The notes under the pieces: model-generated
Seen by the model: the letters and a program-made list of their open reading frames with translations, nothing else
What the model was told of the DNA's origin: nothing
Database searches by the model: none
From: an uncultured Oscillospiraceae bacterium
GTDB lineage: Bacteria; Bacillota; Clostridia; Oscillospirales; Oscillospiraceae
NCBI GenBank assembly: GCA_934660965.1
Contig: CAKUIM010000014.1
Span: 1 to 52,935, forward strand
Length of the DNA: 52,935 nucleotides
Direction: 5' to 3'
Program-made: the position numbers and the translations under genes
In this document: positions 31,970-39,754 of the stretch, in pieces
Layout: the number at the start of each line of letters is the position of its first letter
How positions within the stretch are numbered: the first letter of the stretch is position 1

Positions 31970-32914
31970 ATGGGCGGGCTTTGCCTGGGCTTTGATACCA
32001 GCAACTACACGACCTCCGCCGCCGTGTTCGACGGCGAGATGGGGGAGAACCGGGGCCGGCTTCTCACCGTGCCCGAGGGGGCGCTGGGCCTGCGCCAGAG
32101 CGACGCGGTGTTCCAGCATGTGCGTCGGCTGCACTTGATGGTGGAGCAGCTGCGGCAGGATGGCCTTCTGGGCAGCCTTGCGGCGGTGGGCGCGTCCACC
32201 AAGCCCCGGGAGACGGAGGACTCCTATATGCCCTGCTTCCTGGTGGGCGAGGGGCAGGGCCGCACCCTGGCCGCAGCGCTGGGGGTGCCTTTTTTCCCCT
32301 GCTCCCACCAGCAGGGGCACATTGCCGCCGCCGCGTGGAGCGCCGGGCGCTCCGACCTTCTGGATACCCCACACCTTGCCTGGCACCTGTCCGGCGGCAC
32401 CACTGAGCTTTTGTACGTCCGGCCGGAGGGCTGCTCGGTGCGCGCCCGGGTGATCGGCGGCACGTCTGACATCTCCGCCGGGCAGCTGGTGGATCGGATT
32501 GGGGTGGCCCTGGGGCTGCAATTCCCGGCGGGCCGTGCCCTGGACGAGCTTGCCTGCGCCGCCGAGAGTGCCGAAAACGGCCGCTATCGGGTGGAGCTGC
32601 ACGACGGGCGCTTTTCCCTCTCTGGTATGGAAAATAAGATCAAGGGGATGCTGGAGCGGGGCTGTTCGAGCGGCGAGGCTGCCCGCTTCGCCTTTGAGAC
32701 CATCGCCTGGGTACTCATCCGGGCCACCGAGCAGGCCCGGGCCCAGTACGGCGACATTCCGGTGCTGTGCTCCGGCGGCGTTGCCTCCAGCCGGCTGCTG
32801 CGCCGGCGCCTGGCGCCTTTGGGCGCGGTATTCGCGCCGCCGCGCTACTCCACCGACAACGCCCTGGGTGTGGCGATCCTGACCCGCCGCGCCCTGGAAC
32901 AGGGGGAGGCATGA
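31970..32914 (+). CDS. TsaD/Kae1-like peptidase M22 family protein
   Basis: The 314-aa product has the ASKHA fold of TsaD (t6A37 tRNA modification): GFDTSNYTTSAAVF at the N-terminus, a metal-site-like SHQQGH near residue 112, HLSGGTTELL (phosphate binding), PAGRALDELA, and the C-terminal CSGGVASSRLLR and STDNALGVA. It is shorter and more divergent than true TsaD, and the tsaB/tsaE partners are not nearby, so it is probably a paralogue rather than the tRNA-modifying enzyme. ATG 31970 follows AAAGGAGG. It overlaps xseA by four bases (ATGA). Its role is unknown. Confidence 0.8.
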   Translation: MGGLCLGFDTSNYTTSAAVFDGEMGENRGRLLTVPEGALGLRQSDAVFQHVRRLHLMVEQLRQDGLLGSLAAVGASTKPRETEDSYMPCFLVGEGQGRTLAAALGVPFFPCSHQQGHIAAAAWSAGRSDLLDTPHLAWHLSGGTTELLYVRPEGCSVRARVIGGTSDISAGQLVDRIGVALGLQFPAGRALDELACAAESAENGRYRVELHDGRFSLSGMENKIKGMLERGCSSGEAARFAFETIAWVLIRATEQARAQYGDIPVLCSGGVASSRLLRRRLAPLGAVFAPPRYSTDNALGVAILTRRALEQGEA

Positions 32915-34155
32915 TGGAGCTCTCTGGATTTCCCGTGTACGGGGTGACCCAGGTCAACCAATATATTAAGGGCCGGCTGGATTCCGACGAGCTGCTCTCC
33001 GGCCTTCTCATCCGGGGAGAGATCTCCAACTACAAGCGCTACCCCTCCGGCCACCACTATTTTTCCCTGAAAGACGCCCAGGGCTCCCTGCGCTGCGTCC
33101 TGTTCCGGGGGGACGCCCTGCGCCTGCGCTTCCAGCCCGCCAACGGCATGGAGGTGGTGGCCTTCGGCCGCATTACCGTCTTTCCCCGGGACGGGCAGTA
33201 TCAGCTCTACTGCACCGAGCTTTTTCCCAGCGGCCTGGGCGCCCTCAACGAGGCCTATGAGCGCCTCAAGGAGAAGCTGCGCCTGGAGGGACTTTTTGAC
33301 GAGAGCGCCAAGCGGCCGCTGCCCCGCTATCCCAAGAAGATCGCCCTGGTTACCTCCCCGGCGGGGGCGGCGGTGCGGGATATGCTGCGCATTCTCAAGG
33401 CCCGCTGGCCCATGGCGGCGGTGCTCCTGGCGCCGGTGCGGGTCCAGGGGGAGGGGGCCGCCGACGAGATCGCCGGGGCTATCCACGCCCTCAATAACCG
33501 TTCGGATATCGACCTGATTATCGCCGGCCGGGGCGGCGGCTCGCTGGAGGATCTGTGGGCCTTCAACGAAGAGGCTGTGGCCCGGGCCATCTATGTGTCC
33601 AACATCCCGGTGATTTCCGCCGTGGGGCACGAGCCCGATGTGACCATCGCGGACTACGCGGCGGATCTGCGGGCCGCCACCCCCTCCAACGGCGCGGAGC
33701 TTGCCGTCCCGGACTGCCGGGAGGTGAGCGGGCAGCTTGCCGCACTGCGCCGCCGCATGGCCCGGGCGGAAGCTGCCCGGCTTTTTGGGGAGCGCTCGCG
33801 GCTTACCCGGCTGACGCAGAGCCGGGTGCTGCGCAGCATGGCCGCCCCCATCCAGGACCGGCGGATGCTGCTGGAGGACACCCGCCGCCGCATGGCCGCC
33901 GCCATGGAGGGGAAAACGGCGGCGCTCCGGGGGGAGCTTGCCCGGCTGTGCACCGCACTGGACGCCATGAGCCCCCTGCGGGTGCTCGCCCGGGGCTATG
34001 CCATCGCTCTGGACAGCCGGGGGAGGGGGATCGGCAGCGTGTCCCTGGTGGAGCCGGGCGCGGACATCGCCGTCCGCCTTTCGGACGGTATTCTGAACTG
34101 TACGGTGACGGAAAAGGAGGCGCAGGCAGATGGCCGGAAAAAAACTGAGCTTTGA
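32911..34155 (+). CDS. xseA: Exodeoxyribonuclease VII large subunit
   Basis: XseA is the catalytic subunit of exonuclease VII, which degrades single-stranded DNA to oligonucleotides. The 414-aa product has the N-terminal OB domain (YGVTQVNQYIKGRL, IRGEISNYKRYPSGHHYF) and the catalytic domain with LVTSPAGAAVRDML, IIAGRGGGSLEDLWAFNEE and SAVGHEPDVTIADYAADLRAATPS (in part). The start is ATG 32911 overlapping the preceding TGA; ATG 32914 is possible too. The C-terminus overlaps xseB by 26 bp, so the subunits are made together. Confidence 0.95.
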   Translation: MMELSGFPVYGVTQVNQYIKGRLDSDELLSGLLIRGEISNYKRYPSGHHYFSLKDAQGSLRCVLFRGDALRLRFQPANGMEVVAFGRITVFPRDGQYQLYCTELFPSGLGALNEAYERLKEKLRLEGLFDESAKRPLPRYPKKIALVTSPAGAAVRDMLRILKARWPMAAVLLAPVRVQGEGAADEIAGAIHALNNRSDIDLIIAGRGGGSLEDLWAFNEEAVARAIYVSNIPVISAVGHEPDVTIADYAADLRAATPSNGAELAVPDCREVSGQLAALRRRMARAEAARLFGERSRLTRLTQSRVLRSMAAPIQDRRMLLEDTRRRMAAAMEGKTAALRGELARLCTALDAMSPLRVLARGYAIALDSRGRGIGSVSLVEPGADIAVRLSDGILNCTVTEKEAQADGRKKTEL

Positions 34156-34354
34156 GCAGGCGATGGACCGCCTGGAAGAGATCGTCCGCACCCTGGAGAG
34201 CGGCGAGGGGACGCTGGACGAGTCCATGGCCCTTTTTGAGGAGGGCAGCCGCCTGGCGGCGCAGTGCTCCGGCATGCTGGACAAGGCGGAGCAGAAGGTG
34301 ACGCAGCTTGCCGGCGACGGCGAGACGGAAATTCCCTTTGAGGGGGAGATCTGA
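34130..34354 (+). CDS. xseB: Exodeoxyribonuclease VII small subunit
   Basis: The 74-aa product is the helical-hairpin small subunit, with the family core SFEQAMDRLEEIVRTLESGE and SMALFEEGSRLAAQCSGMLD and an acidic tail. Several copies bind the XseA stalk. The start ATG 34130 lies inside xseA, with GGAGG just upstream. Confidence 0.94.
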   Translation: MAGKKLSFEQAMDRLEEIVRTLESGEGTLDESMALFEEGSRLAAQCSGMLDKAEQKVTQLAGDGETEIPFEGEI

Positions 34355-34355
34355 C

Positions 34356-35231
34356 ATGGACATGCATCGGGAGCTGGAGGCGTGCCGGGCGCTGATCGAG
34401 GCGCGCCTGGGCGAAAAATTTACCGCGCCGGGCCTTGAAGAGGCCATGCGCTACAGTCTTCTGGCGGGGGGAAAGCGCATCCGCCCCATCCTGACCGTCA
34501 AGTTCTGTGAGGCTGCCGGAGGGCAGCCGGAAGCGGCCCTGGATGCGGCCTGTGGAGTAGAAATGCTTCACACCTATTCCCTCATTCACGACGACCTGCC
34601 CTGCATGGACAACGACGATCTGCGTCGGGGCCGGCCCACCTGCCACAGGGTCTACGGCGAGTGCATCGCCACCCTGGCCGGGGATGCCCTTCAGGCGGCG
34701 GCCTTTGAGGCAGTGCTGGGCAGCGCTCATGTCCCGGGGGAGGCCCGGGCCCGGATGGGCCTTGTTCTTGCCCGGGCTGCGGGCAGCGCCGGTATGTGCT
34801 ATGGGCAGTATTTGGATATGAAGGCGGAGGGGACGCAGCCCACCCCGCCGGAGCTTACCGCCATCCACACCCATAAAACGGCGGACCTCTTGCAGGCGGC
34901 CTGCCAGATGGGGGTGCTGTGCGCGCCGGCGGGGGAGAACACCGAGGTGCTGCTTGCTGCGGCGGCGGAGTACGCCCGGCACCTGGGCCTTGCCTTCCAG
35001 ATCCGGGACGATATTCTGGACGAGACGGCCACCACACAGGCCCTTGGAAAGCCCGCAGGGTCGGACGCGGCCAACGGCAAGCATACCTTTGCCTCGCTGC
35101 TGGGGGTGGAGGAATGCGAGCGCCTGGTGGAGAAGCACACCGGCCTTGCCAAGGCGGCGCTCGCGGCGGTGCTGCCGGAGGAGCGCTTCCTGCCCGCCCT
35201 TGCCGATGCCCTCGCCCGGCGGGACCACTGA
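34356..35231 (+). CDS. ispA: Polyprenyl synthetase (farnesyl / geranyl diphosphate synthase)
   Basis: IspA condenses isopentenyl and allylic diphosphates to farnesyl diphosphate, the primer for UppS. The 291-aa product has GGKRIRPIL, the first Asp-rich motif DDLPCMDNDDLRRGRPTCH near residue 79, and the second DDILDETATTQALGKPAGSD (first part near residue 218). ATG 34356 follows GGGGGAGATCTGAC; the upstream frame is an xseB shadow. It sits two genes before dxs, so precursor synthesis is co-expressed. Confidence 0.94.
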   Translation: MDMHRELEACRALIEARLGEKFTAPGLEEAMRYSLLAGGKRIRPILTVKFCEAAGGQPEAALDAACGVEMLHTYSLIHDDLPCMDNDDLRRGRPTCHRVYGECIATLAGDALQAAAFEAVLGSAHVPGEARARMGLVLARAAGSAGMCYGQYLDMKAEGTQPTPPELTAIHTHKTADLLQAACQMGVLCAPAGENTEVLLAAAAEYARHLGLAFQIRDDILDETATTQALGKPAGSDAANGKHTFASLLGVEECERLVEKHTGLAKAALAAVLPEERFLPALADALARRDH

Positions 35232-35265
35232 CGGCGCGGGGCGCTCATTTTGAGGAGATGACACA

Positions 35266-35706
35266 ATGAAGCTCAATCCCATCCTGCTTTTGGCCGTGAT
35301 TGCCTGGGCGGCGGCCCAGGTGCTGAAATTTATCATCGACGCCATTATAAACCGCCGCTTTGACGTGAAATATCTCTTCACCGGCGGCGGCATGCCCAGC
35401 TCCCACTCGTCCTTCGTGTGCGCCTGCGCCACCGCCGTGGGCTACAGGGCCGGCACCGATTCGGTGGCCTTTGCCATCGCGGTGGTGGTGGCCCTGGTGG
35501 TGATGTACGACGCGGCCAACGTGCGCAAGGAGACGGGGGAGCAGGCCAAGATTCTCAATTATATGATGGAAAACTGGGAATCGGGCAAGCCCGACCTCTT
35601 CGCCGAGGAGCTCAAGGAACTCATCGGCCACACCTGGCTCCAGGTGGCAATGGGGGCGCTGCTGGGTATCCTCATCGGCGTGCTGGGCTGCTGCATCGCG
35701 CTGTAA
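35266..35706 (+). CDS. Divergent PAP2 family membrane protein (DUF212, YuiD-like)
   Basis: The 146-aa product has an N-terminal helix (ILLLAVIAWAAAQVLKFI), the DUF212 signature TGGGMPSSHSSFVCACATA, a second helix (VAFAIAVVVALVVMYDAANVR) and a C-terminal helix (LQVAMGALLGILIGVLGCCI). PSSHSS matches motif 2 of acid phosphatases of the PAP2 group, but motif 1 and the late His are not obvious, so activity is uncertain. ATG 35266 follows GAGGAG. Its place between ispA and dxs suggests a role with prenyl phosphates (inference). Confidence 0.87.
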   Translation: MKLNPILLLAVIAWAAAQVLKFIIDAIINRRFDVKYLFTGGGMPSSHSSFVCACATAVGYRAGTDSVAFAIAVVVALVVMYDAANVRKETGEQAKILNYMMENWESGKPDLFAEELKELIGHTWLQVAMGALLGILIGVLGCCIAL

Positions 35707-35784
35707 TGCAGCGCTTACACCGCCGCCGGGGCGGCTGCCCTAACAAGCGGCGGAATACAACGGGAAAAGGGGGCGCGAAGGCTC

Positions 35785-37617
35785 GTGCTCAATGAATTAA
35801 GCCAGGTCACAGACGCCCAGGCCCAGCAGCTGTGTCAGCAAATGCGGGCGCGCCTGGTGGACTGTGTCTCCCATACAGGCGGGCACCTGGCCTCCAACCT
35901 GGGCGTGGTGGAGCTCACCGTGGCCATTCACCGGGTATTTTCGACCGACCGGGACCGCCTGGTGTTCGACGTGGGACACCAGTGCTACTGCCATAAAATC
36001 CTCACCGGGCGGGATGCCGCCATGGACACCCTGCGCACCTTCGGCGGCATTTCCGGCTTCCCTAAGCCCGGGGAGAGCCGCGCCGACGCCTTCATCGCGG
36101 GCCATGCGTCCAACGCGGTGTCCGTCGCCCTGGGCATGGCCCGGGCCAGGACCCTCTCCGGCGAGGACTACTCTGTCCTTGCCCTTCTGGGGGACGGCGC
36201 TCTCACCGGCGGCCTTGCCTACGAGGGCCTGGCAGACGCCGGGGCCAGCAAGGAGCCCCTGGTGGTTATCCTCAACGACAACGGCATGTCCATCATGCCC
36301 AACGTGGGCGGCATGGCGGGGTATCTGGCCCATCAGCGGCTCAAGCCTCAGTATCTCCGGTTCAAGAAGGCCTACCGGAGCCTCACAAGCCACGGGGCCC
36401 TGGGCCGGGGAATCTACCGGGTGACCCATGTCATCAAGCAGGCCATCAAGGGGGCTGTGCTGCCGTGCAGCATGTTTGAGGAGATGGGCTTTGCCTATGT
36501 GGGCCCGGTGGACGGCCACGATGTGGCCCAGCTGACCCAGGTGCTGCGCTACGCAAAGGAGCTTGCCTGCCCGGTGCTGGTCCATGTGAAAACGGTGAAG
36601 GGCAAGGGCTACCGCCCGGCGGAGCTGGAGCCCGACCAGTTTCACGGCGTGGGTCCCTTCGATGTGGCCACCGGAAAGCCCTTGCGCCCGTCCGGGGCAA
36701 ATTTTTCCCAGGTGTTTGGCGAGACCCTCTGCCAGATCGCCGGGGAGGACAAGCGCGTGTGCGCCATCACGGCGGCCATGCAGTCCGGCACGGGGCTTGA
36801 CGGCTTTGCCGCGGCCTATCCCGAGCGCTTTTTTGACGTGGGCATTGCCGAAGGACACGCCGCTGCCATGGCCGGCGGCCTTGCAAAGCAGCGGATGATC
36901 CCCGTGTTCGCGGTTTATTCCACCTTTTTGCAGCGCGCCTATGATATGCTCATCCATGATATAGCCCTTCAGAACCTCCATGTGGTGCTGGCGGTGGACC
37001 GCGCCGGCCTTGTGGGGGAGGATGGGGAGACCCATCAGGGGATATTTGACGTAGGCTATCTTTCCACCGTGCCGGGCATGACGGTGCTGTGCCCGGCGAG
37101 CTTTGCGGAGCTGCGGGAGATGCTGCGCCACGCAGTACTCACCGTGCGCGGCAGTGTCGCCGTGCGTTACCCCCGGGGCGGGGAGGGGGACTACCGGGCC
37201 ATGTCCGGCGTGGAGGGGACGGCGGTGCTGCGCGGCGGCAGCGACCTCACCCTCATTGCCTACGGCACGATGGTCAACGAGGTGCTTGCAGCGGCGGAGC
37301 TTCTGGAGGAACAGGGCGTGTCCGCCCGGGTACTCAAGCTCAATAGCATCCGGCCCCTGGATATGGGGCCCATTTTGGGGGCCGCCGCCGAGACCGGGCG
37401 CATCCTGGTGGCGGAGGAATGCACCGCCTCCGGCTGCGTGGGCGAGCGCATCGCCGCGGCCCTTTTGGAGCGGGGCAGCGCGCCGGCCGCCTTCGCCCTT
37501 GTGAACCTGGGCGACCGCTTTGTGCCCCAGGGGACTGTGCCCCAGCTGCGCAGGCTCTGCGGGATAGACGGGCAGTCCATCTGCCGCTGCGCCTTGGAGG
37601 TGATGCACCATGAGTAA
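35785..37617 (+). CDS. dxs: 1-deoxy-D-xylulose-5-phosphate synthase
   Basis: Dxs is the first and usually rate-setting enzyme of the MEP pathway, joining pyruvate and glyceraldehyde 3-phosphate with thiamine diphosphate. The 610-aa product has HTGGHLASNLGVVELT, VFDVGHQCYCHKILTGR, the ThDP motif GDGALTGGLAYEGL with LNDNGMSIMPNVGG, the transketolase pyrimidine-binding block YSTFLQRAYDMLIHD, and DRAGLVGEDGETHQG. The start appears to be GTG 35785, near the usual N-terminus; its ribosome binding site is mediocre. Its end overlaps tlyA by 8 bp. Confidence 0.95.
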   Translation: MLNELSQVTDAQAQQLCQQMRARLVDCVSHTGGHLASNLGVVELTVAIHRVFSTDRDRLVFDVGHQCYCHKILTGRDAAMDTLRTFGGISGFPKPGESRADAFIAGHASNAVSVALGMARARTLSGEDYSVLALLGDGALTGGLAYEGLADAGASKEPLVVILNDNGMSIMPNVGGMAGYLAHQRLKPQYLRFKKAYRSLTSHGALGRGIYRVTHVIKQAIKGAVLPCSMFEEMGFAYVGPVDGHDVAQLTQVLRYAKELACPVLVHVKTVKGKGYRPAELEPDQFHGVGPFDVATGKPLRPSGANFSQVFGETLCQIAGEDKRVCAITAAMQSGTGLDGFAAAYPERFFDVGIAEGHAAAMAGGLAKQRMIPVFAVYSTFLQRAYDMLIHDIALQNLHVVLAVDRAGLVGEDGETHQGIFDVGYLSTVPGMTVLCPASFAELREMLRHAVLTVRGSVAVRYPRGGEGDYRAMSGVEGTAVLRGGSDLTLIAYGTMVNEVLAAAELLEEQGVSARVLKLNSIRPLDMGPILGAAAETGRILVAEECTASGCVGERIAAALLERGSAPAAFALVNLGDRFVPQGTVPQLRRLCGIDGQSICRCALEVMHHE

Positions 37618-38410
37618 AAAACGCCTTGATATCCTGATGCTCGAGCAGGGACTTGCCGAAAGCCGCCAGAAGGCCCAGGCCCTCGTTATGGCGGGCCAGG
37701 TGTACGCCGGCAGCCAGCGCTGCGACAAGGCCGGCCTTACCCTTCCCGAGGATACGGTGCTGGAGGTGCGGGGCCAGCCCCTGCGCTATGTCAGCCGGGG
37801 CGGGCTCAAGCTTGAGAAGGCCATGCGCGTCTTTCCGGTCCATCTGGAGGGGGAGGTCGCGGCGGACATCGGCGCGTCCACCGGCGGCTTTACCGACTGT
37901 ATGCTGCAAAACGGTGCGGCGCGGGTATACGCGGTGGATGTGGGCTACGGCCAGCTTGCCTGGAAGATCCGCAATGACCCCCGGGTTGTGTGCCTGGAGC
38001 GCACCAATGCCCGCTACCTCACCCGCGAGCAGATCCCAGACGAGCTGGGCTTTGCCTCCATTGACGTGTCCTTCATCTCCCTGGGGCTGATTTTCCCGGC
38101 CCTGCGGCCGCTGATGCGGAAGGGGGGGCAGGTGGTGTCCCTCATTAAGCCCCAGTTCGAGGCCGGCCGGGAAAAGGTAGGGAAAAAGGGCGTCGTCCGG
38201 GACGCCGCCGTCCACCTTGAGGTGCTCGAGCACTTCCTCGCTCATGCGTCCCAGGCAGGATTTACTGTAAAGGGAATTGACTTTTCACCCATTCGCGGGC
38301 CGGAAGGGAACATCGAGTACCTGGGTTTTCTGACCGCGGAGGACGGGGAGGGGTACACCGGCGACCTTGCCGGACTGGTGTGCCGCTCCCACGAGACACT
38401 GGAGGGCTGA
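37610..38410 (+). CDS. tlyA: TlyA family RNA methyltransferase
   Basis: TlyA-type enzymes (YqxC in B. subtilis) 2'-O-methylate rRNA; the old name hemolysin is misleading. The 266-aa product has an N-terminal S4 RNA-binding domain (KKRLDILMLEQGLAESRQKA) and an FtsJ-like SAM-binding methyltransferase domain (VAADIGASTGGFTDCML, VYAVDVGYGQLAW, IDVSFISLGLIFP, LIKPQFEAG). It lies between dxs and nadK, the same order as dxs-yqxC-ahrC in B. subtilis with nadK inserted. Confidence 0.93.
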   Translation: MSKKRLDILMLEQGLAESRQKAQALVMAGQVYAGSQRCDKAGLTLPEDTVLEVRGQPLRYVSRGGLKLEKAMRVFPVHLEGEVAADIGASTGGFTDCMLQNGAARVYAVDVGYGQLAWKIRNDPRVVCLERTNARYLTREQIPDELGFASIDVSFISLGLIFPALRPLMRKGGQVVSLIKPQFEAGREKVGKKGVVRDAAVHLEVLEHFLAHASQAGFTVKGIDFSPIRGPEGNIEYLGFLTAEDGEGYTGDLAGLVCRSHETLEG

Positions 38411-38413
38411 CCG

Positions 38414-39289
38414 ATGAAGGTGATACTAAGCCCCAACCCCTACCGGGACGTTAAGCTCCGCGCGGCCCAGGCGGCAAAGCGCATTCTGGAGCAGGCCGGG
38501 GTGGAGACCATGGTGTGCCTGCCCTTTACCCCGGACGACGGCGGCAAGCTGGATTTGCCGCCCCAGCTGCCCCTGACGCCGCTGGATGAGGCGCTGCGGC
38601 AGGCGGACATGCTCATCTGCTTCGGCGGGGACGGCACCATCCTCCACGCCGCCAAGGACGCCAACCGCTATCAGGTGCCCATCCTGGGCGTCAATATGGG
38701 CAGCGTGGGCTTTATGGCGGAGCTGGAGAGCGGAGAGCTCAACCTTTTAAGCCGCCTCAACGAGGGAAAATATACCATTGAAGAGCGCATCATGCTGGAC
38801 GTGTGTGTCCGGCGGGAGGGCAAGATCGTCTTTACCGATACCGCCCTCAACGACGCGGTGGTCACCAAAGGCGCGGTGGCCCGGGTGCTGAATCTGGAGG
38901 TGCTGGGTGATCGGGTGCCGCTGACCACCTACGCCGGGGACGGAGTCATCATCGCCAGCCCCACCGGCTCCACCGCCTATTCCATGGCGGCGGGGGGGCC
39001 CGTGGTGGAGCCCACCGCCCGCAACCTGGTGGTAACGCCCATCTGTGCTCACTCCCTGCGGGTAACGCCCATGGTGCTCGACCAGCGGCGGGTGGTCTGG
39101 GTGCGGCTGGCTCCGGGCAGCCGGCGCAGCGCCTACCTGTCGGTGGATGGGGGCAGGGCGTTCAAAATACTCTCCGGAGACCGGGTGGAGGTACGTATGT
39201 CCCGCCAGGTGACAAGACTTGCAAAGCTGACGGGCCGCAGCTTTTATGAACTGGTCCATCAAAAATTAGGAAGAGGGTGGCAAACATGA
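38414..39289 (+). CDS. nadK: NAD kinase
   Basis: NadK phosphorylates NAD to NADP. The 291-aa product has the GGDGTILHAAKDA motif beginning near residue 71, NMGSVGFMAEL, the NDAVVTKGAVARVLNLEV segment (substrate-binding Asn-Asp) and SPTGSTAYSMAAGGP. The start is ATG 38414, three bases after tlyA. Its TGA overlaps the argR start. NADPH from this reaction feeds Dxr among others. Confidence 0.95.
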   Translation: MKVILSPNPYRDVKLRAAQAAKRILEQAGVETMVCLPFTPDDGGKLDLPPQLPLTPLDEALRQADMLICFGGDGTILHAAKDANRYQVPILGVNMGSVGFMAELESGELNLLSRLNEGKYTIEERIMLDVCVRREGKIVFTDTALNDAVVTKGAVARVLNLEVLGDRVPLTTYAGDGVIIASPTGSTAYSMAAGGPVVEPTARNLVVTPICAHSLRVTPMVLDQRRVVWVRLAPGSRRSAYLSVDGGRAFKILSGDRVEVRMSRQVTRLAKLTGRSFYELVHQKLGRGWQT

Positions 39290-39741
39290 AGGAACGGCGG
39301 CAGGCGGAGATCGTGCGGCTGATTTCCGAGCAGAATGTAGAGACCCAGGAGCAGCTTTTGGCGCTGCTGGAGCTCAAGGGCATCCGGGTGACCCAGGCCA
39401 CGGTCTCCCGGGACATCAAGGAGCTGCACCTGGTGAAGGAGCCGGCGGGCAACGGTGCCTACCGGTACACCGTAGCCGGCGGCAAGGCGGGGCACCGCAG
39501 CCACGCCGGCAAGCTGCGCAATATATTCAAGGAGGGCGTGCTCTCCTATGACGCCGCCCAGAACATCGTGGTGATCAAGACCATGTCCGGCCTTGCAAGC
39601 GCCGCCGGTGCGGCCCTGGACGGGATGGAGATCGGCGGCTATGTGGGCTCCCTTGCCGGGGACGACACGGTGCTGCTCATTATGCGCACCGGCGCCGACG
39701 CGGAGGGGTTCCTCCATGAGATCCAGGAGATGCTCAAATAA
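39286..39741 (+). CDS. argR: Arginine repressor ArgR/AhrC
   Basis: ArgR is the hexameric arginine-sensing regulator of arginine synthesis and catabolism. The 151-aa product has the winged helix-turn-helix (IVRLISEQNVETQEQLLALLE in two pieces, GIRVTQATVSRDIKELHLVK) and the C-terminal arginine-binding domain (GLASAAGAALDGMEIGGYVGS, GDDTVLLIM). ATG 39286 overlaps the nadK TGA; an earlier GTG at 39277 would lie over the probable ribosome binding site. No arg genes are in the window, so its targets are elsewhere. Confidence 0.95.
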   Translation: MKERRQAEIVRLISEQNVETQEQLLALLELKGIRVTQATVSRDIKELHLVKEPAGNGAYRYTVAGGKAGHRSHAGKLRNIFKEGVLSYDAAQNIVVIKTMSGLASAAGAALDGMEIGGYVGSLAGDDTVLLIMRTGADAEGFLHEIQEMLK

Positions 39742-39754
39742 GGGGTGACAGAGG

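Noticed and set aside
31970..32914. Calling the M22 protein tsaD itself
   Set aside because: It is short and divergent, with no tsaB or tsaE partner nearby; TsaD-like is as far as the sequence goes.
35797..37728. A 643-aa minus-strand frame opposite dxs
   Set aside because: Low-complexity antisense shadow; the sense strand encodes a full Dxs with all motifs.
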